This document shows, piece by piece, positions 6,062-7,956 of a stretch of DNA of 7,956 nt (its first letter is position 1; each line of letters begins with the position of its first letter). The DNA is from an uncultured Parabacteroides sp. (GTDB taxonomy: Bacteria; Bacteroidota; Bacteroidia; Bacteroidales; Tannerellaceae). Below the pieces are notes generated by a model. It was not told where the DNA came from, made no database searches, and saw nothing but the letters and a program-made list of their open reading frames with translations. The stretch is taken from assembly GCF_902493135.1 (NCBI RefSeq), contig NZ_CABUOD010000082.1, forward strand, positions 1 through 7,956, in the 5' to 3' direction. A program made the translations under genes and the position numbers.

Positions 6062-6262
6062 ATGAAGCATATCAATAGTTAAAAGTCGTTTTAGTAGAGA
6101 AGCAAAAAAACAGGAAAATGGCTTGCCGAGCAATTGGGCAAAGACCCAGCTACAGTATCGAGATGGTGCTCCAATTCTATCCGACCACCCGTTGAAACTT
6201 TCGCTAAAATAGCCGAGTTGCTGAATGTTGATATGAAAGAGTTATTTAATAGTAGCAAGTAG
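6062..6262 (+). pseudogene. Small Xre-type helix-turn-helix regulator, frameshifted twice
   Basis: The reading frame from 6110 to the TAG at 6260-6262 gives a clear small helix-turn-helix protein: TGKWLAEQLGKDPATVSRWC, then PPVETFAKIAELLNVDMKEL. The upstream part is split. From the ATG at 6062 the reading is MKHINS and then a TAA at 6080-6082. The expected LKVVLVEKQK lies in another frame from 6079. Losing one base near 6078 and gaining one A in the run of seven at 6104-6110 together explain this, since the first and last parts share a frame. The intact protein would be about 66 residues. Small Xre proteins of this kind often sit at the head of Bacteroidetes restriction-modification loci and repress their own operon. 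The gene is probably dead. Sequencing errors in short homopolymers are an alternative cause. Confidence 0.75.
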
Positions 6263-6327
6263 GCATATTGTGCAAAGTAAAGATATAGAAAATAATAATC
6301 AAGGAGTGAAGAGCGATTCTAATATTT

Positions 6328-6332
6328 AGGAG
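6328..6332 (+). promoter_or_regulatory. Ribosome binding site of rhuM
   Basis: AGGAG sits five bases before the ATG at 6338. It is a strong Shine-Dalgarno site for this lineage, where such sites are often weak, and it fixes the start. A second AAGGAG at about 6300-6305 has no start codon at a suitable distance that opens a reading frame I recognise. Confidence 0.7.
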
Positions 6333-6337
6333 TATAC

Positions 6338-7360
6338 ATGGAACAACAAAATGAAATCATCATATATCAGTCTCAGGATGGTACGATAAAAGTCGATGTA
6401 CTATTCTCGGAGGAGACGGTTTGGTTAACACAGACGCAGATAGGGTCTCTGTTTGGAAAGGCCAAATCTACTATAAGTGAGCATATCAAAAATATCTTCG
6501 AAGAAGGAGAATTGAATGAGAATATGGTTGTTCGGAAATTCCGAACAACCACTCAGCATGGTGCAATTGAAGATAAAACACAGAGCCACGAGGTTAATTA
6601 TTATAACTTGGATGTAATAATCTCAGTTGGTTACAGAGTGAAATCTATGCAAGGTACGCAGTTCCGTATCTGGGCAACGCAGCGTTTGAGGGATTATATC
6701 ATCAAGGGTTTTGCTCTGAACGATGAGCGATTCAAGAGCGGTTCATCCATGAACTACTTTCGAGAACTGTTAGACAGGATTCGGGAGATTCGCTTGTCTG
6801 AACGGCTTTTCTATCAACAAATCAAAGATATTTATGCCACAAGTATTGATTACGATCCATCCGATGAGATGACCCTTGCCTTTTATAAAGAAGTACAAAA
6901 CAAACTTCTTTGGGCGGTCAGCGGGAAAACTGCGGCGGAGCTGATTTATTATCGGGCAAATGCCGCATTGCCACAAATGGGACTGACATCAACATCTTTG
7001 CCCAACAAGGTTCGTAAGGCAGATGTGGAAATTGGAAAGAACTATCTGAATGAAGAGGAGATCGGGCTTTTGAAATTGATCGTGGAACAATTTCTTGCTT
7101 ATGCAGAGACTCAGGCTATCCAACACAAACCGATGTATATGCGGGATTGGATTGAGAAACTGAAGCAAGTACTTACTATGAATGATAAAAACATATTGGA
7201 GCACGCCGGGTCAATTTCTCATAAATTGGCACTGCAAAAAGCCACTGATGAGTATGATAAATACAAGGAGGTGCAAAAACAGTTGGAGCGACTGGAAAGT
7301 ATCAAAGAGTTGGAGAAAGATATTCAAAAACTGAATAAGAATAAGAAAAAAAGAGAATAA
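6338..7360 (+). CDS. rhuM: RhuM family protein (virulence RhuM / orphan restriction-island accessory protein)
   Basis: This 340-residue cytoplasmic protein is full length for the RhuM family. The N-terminal winged-helix-like region has the family signature WLTQTQIGSLFG (29-40) and STISEHIKNIFEEGEL (44-59), then YYNLDVIISVGYRVKS (88-103) and FRIWATQRLRDYIIKGFALN (109-128). The middle and C-terminal part is helical, ending in a charged coiled-coil-like tail (about 303-338, rich in Lys and Glu). RhuM was named from a Salmonella pathogenicity island but has no established biochemical activity. In Bacteroidetes its genes are often found inside type I restriction-modification loci. Here it follows a broken Xre gene by 75 bp, and no hsd gene is visible in the window. 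A perfect inverted repeat lies inside the gene at 6525-6551. The reading frame is undamaged, which suggests it is still under selection or arrived recently. Confidence 0.9.
   Translation: MEQQNEIIIYQSQDGTIKVDVLFSEETVWLTQTQIGSLFGKAKSTISEHIKNIFEEGELNENMVVRKFRTTTQHGAIEDKTQSHEVNYYNLDVIISVGYRVKSMQGTQFRIWATQRLRDYIIKGFALNDERFKSGSSMNYFRELLDRIREIRLSERLFYQQIKDIYATSIDYDPSDEMTLAFYKEVQNKLLWAVSGKTAAELIYYRANAALPQMGLTSTSLPNKVRKADVEIGKNYLNEEEIGLLKLIVEQFLAYAETQAIQHKPMYMRDWIEKLKQVLTMNDKNILEHAGSISHKLALQKATDEYDKYKEVQKQLERLESIKELEKDIQKLNKNKKKRE
6525..6551. repeat. Perfect 12-bp inverted repeat inside rhuM
   Basis: TGGTTGTTCGGA (6525-6536) is exactly complementary to TCCGAACAACCA (6540-6551), with a three-base spacer. 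It encodes the MVVRKFRTT segment of RhuM. A perfect palindrome of this length is not required by the encoded residues, given free choice at third positions. It could act as an operator, an attenuating hairpin, or be chance. Confidence 0.75.
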
Positions 7361-7378
7361 CTTAAACTTCAAGCTATA

Positions 7379-7409
7379 ATGGAGACTGAGAAGGATTTTT
7401 GGTCTCCGT
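7379..7409 (+). terminator. Terminator-like hairpin after rhuM
   Basis: GGAGAC (7381-7386) pairs with GTCTCC (7402-7407). The stem extends inward through 7387-7392 with 7396-7401 and outward to 7379/7409, giving about 14 pairs with four G-U wobbles and a three-base loop. It begins 18 bases after the rhuM stop codon. The 3' flank has no long T-run, so termination is plausible but not certain. Confidence 0.5.
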
Positions 7410-7590
7410 GTATAATGCTCCTGAATATCTTGGTTATTAACAAAATCCCCTTTATATTTACATAGAGTTGTTTTAGGGAAGGTAAAGCATAGATAACTAG
7501 TGCGGCCTGACTTTCGCTAAATCGTTACCAACAACTTGTTACTTCTCAATTATAGCCTATCAATCAGATAGATACAAGAAAAAATCTTAT
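7410..7590. other. Non-coding junction between rhuM and the esterase fragment
   Basis: No gene is recognised here. The + strand frame of the esterase fragment is open from 7501 (after a TAG at 7498-7500), but the translation before about 7590 does not read like the conserved esterase. The stretch probably contains the junction where foreign or rearranged DNA meets the remaining esterase sequence. No direct repeats or insertion-sequence ends were found by eye. Confidence 0.4.
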
Positions 7591-7809
7591 TTGAAGCAAA
7601 TATCATTGTTACCGGAGATAGATCCGGAGGTTGGTGAGCCGCCCTATCAGTTATTCCGGGAAAAGCAGCATGTCGCATTACCCAATACCGGTATGGTCTA
7701 TTCCCTGGATATCGGTGATCCGTATGATGTGCATCCGAGAAATAAAAAAATCGTTGGTGAGAGACTGGCGGAGCACGCATTCCGGATTGTTTATGAGAAA
7801 AGCAAATAA
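7591..7809 (+). pseudogene. Sialate O-acetylesterase-like gene, C-terminal fragment
   Basis: About 72 codons ending in TAA at 7807-7809 match the C-terminal end of sialate O-acetylesterases (SGNH/GDSL-type esterases): PYQLFREKQHVALPNTGMVY, then SLDIGDPYDVHPRNKKIVGE and RLAEHAF. The D-V-H-P motif resembles the block carrying the catalytic His. The rest of the enzyme, normally several hundred residues with the catalytic Ser, is absent: the frame closes at 7498 and nothing upstream fits. The only start in the fragment is a TTG without a ribosome binding site. In the intact enzyme the product removes O-acetyl groups from sialic acids or related glycans so that host mucin can be used. This is a truncated remnant, probably non-functional, left when the neighbouring DNA was inserted or deleted. 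Confidence 0.7.
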
Positions 7810-7956
7810 TCAAAATGTCACTGCTTCTGCATGTAATCGGGTTTAATACCCCATATAAATGGTATGGGTCTTGTTCACTTTTGCTGTATGGTTACTTTTT
7901 GTGTATTTAATTAATAAAAGAGCACAGCTTAAAAAATAAAAGTCTATATTATAAGT
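7810..7956. other. Right-edge intergenic sequence
   Basis: No gene is recognised. A short hairpin (ATACCCCAT at 7846-7854 with ATGGTAT at 7859-7865, two-base bulge) lies about 37 bases after the esterase stop and could be the old terminator of that gene. The remainder is AT-rich, with no TAnnTTTG box that I can see, and continues to the window edge. Confidence 0.35.

Noticed and set aside
6104..6110. Programmed frameshifting at the seven-A run in the Xre gene
   Set aside because: A -1 shift would lead to the wrong frame, and the frame before the run has no start codon because a TAG precedes it. It is better explained as a pseudogene.
7361..7509. A possible transposase-like reading frame on the - strand downstream of rhuM
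   Set aside because: About 50 codons are open but lack a start context and any motif I can recognise, and they overlap the terminator-like hairpin.

Overview
The window looks like chromosomal DNA from a Bacteroidales gut-type bacterium, most likely Bacteroides or Parabacteroides. The evidence is two fimbrillin (type V pilus) lipoproteins with a DUF5119 lipoprotein, a GHL10-type glycoside hydrolase lipoprotein, lipoprotein signal peptides throughout, weak Shine-Dalgarno sites, and promoter-like TAnnTTTG boxes, the Bacteroidetes -7 element. The species cannot be fixed from this sequence alone.

Left edge (3-209, + strand): the 3' end of an Rpn/PD-(D/E)XK transposase-like gene, convergent with the next gene.

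Centre (228-5709, all - strand): read in transcription order, this holds a GHL10 hydrolase lipoprotein (5709-4186), an AraC-family regulator 12 bp behind it (4173-3322), a regulatory gap, a DUF5119 lipoprotein (3195-2266), a fimbrillin (2210-1272) and a second fimbrillin (1136-228). The gap at 3196-3321 carries a TAnnTTTG box, a pair of TTGCAA palindromes placed where an activator would bind, and a hairpin just upstream of the DUF5119 start codon. The simplest model is that the AraC protein controls a three-gene surface-pilus operon of accessory or tip-type protein, main fimbrillin and second fimbrillin. The middle fimbrillin is clearly more AT-rich than its neighbours, which suggests allelic exchange of the shaft subunit. 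A 31-bp stem-loop lies between the two fimbrillin genes.

Right part (5778-7956, + strand): a divergent, partly degraded island. It starts with about 250 bp without a recognisable gene, then a TAnnTTTG promoter and a small Xre-type helix-turn-helix gene broken by two opposite one-base indels. An intact rhuM-family gene with a good ribosome binding site follows, then a terminator-like hairpin. Last comes a 3' fragment of a sialate O-acetylesterase-like gene that has lost its N-terminal part. Small Xre genes of this kind and rhuM commonly accompany type I restriction-modification loci in Bacteroidetes, but no hsd gene is in the window. This is either the remnant of such a locus or a stand-alone rhuM cassette.

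No CRISPR array, tRNA, rRNA or complete insertion sequence was seen. The best candidates for something undescribed are the strand-asymmetric long hairpin between the fimbrillin genes, the operator and leader-hairpin arrangement of the pilus promoter, and the perfect 12-bp inverted repeat inside rhuM.
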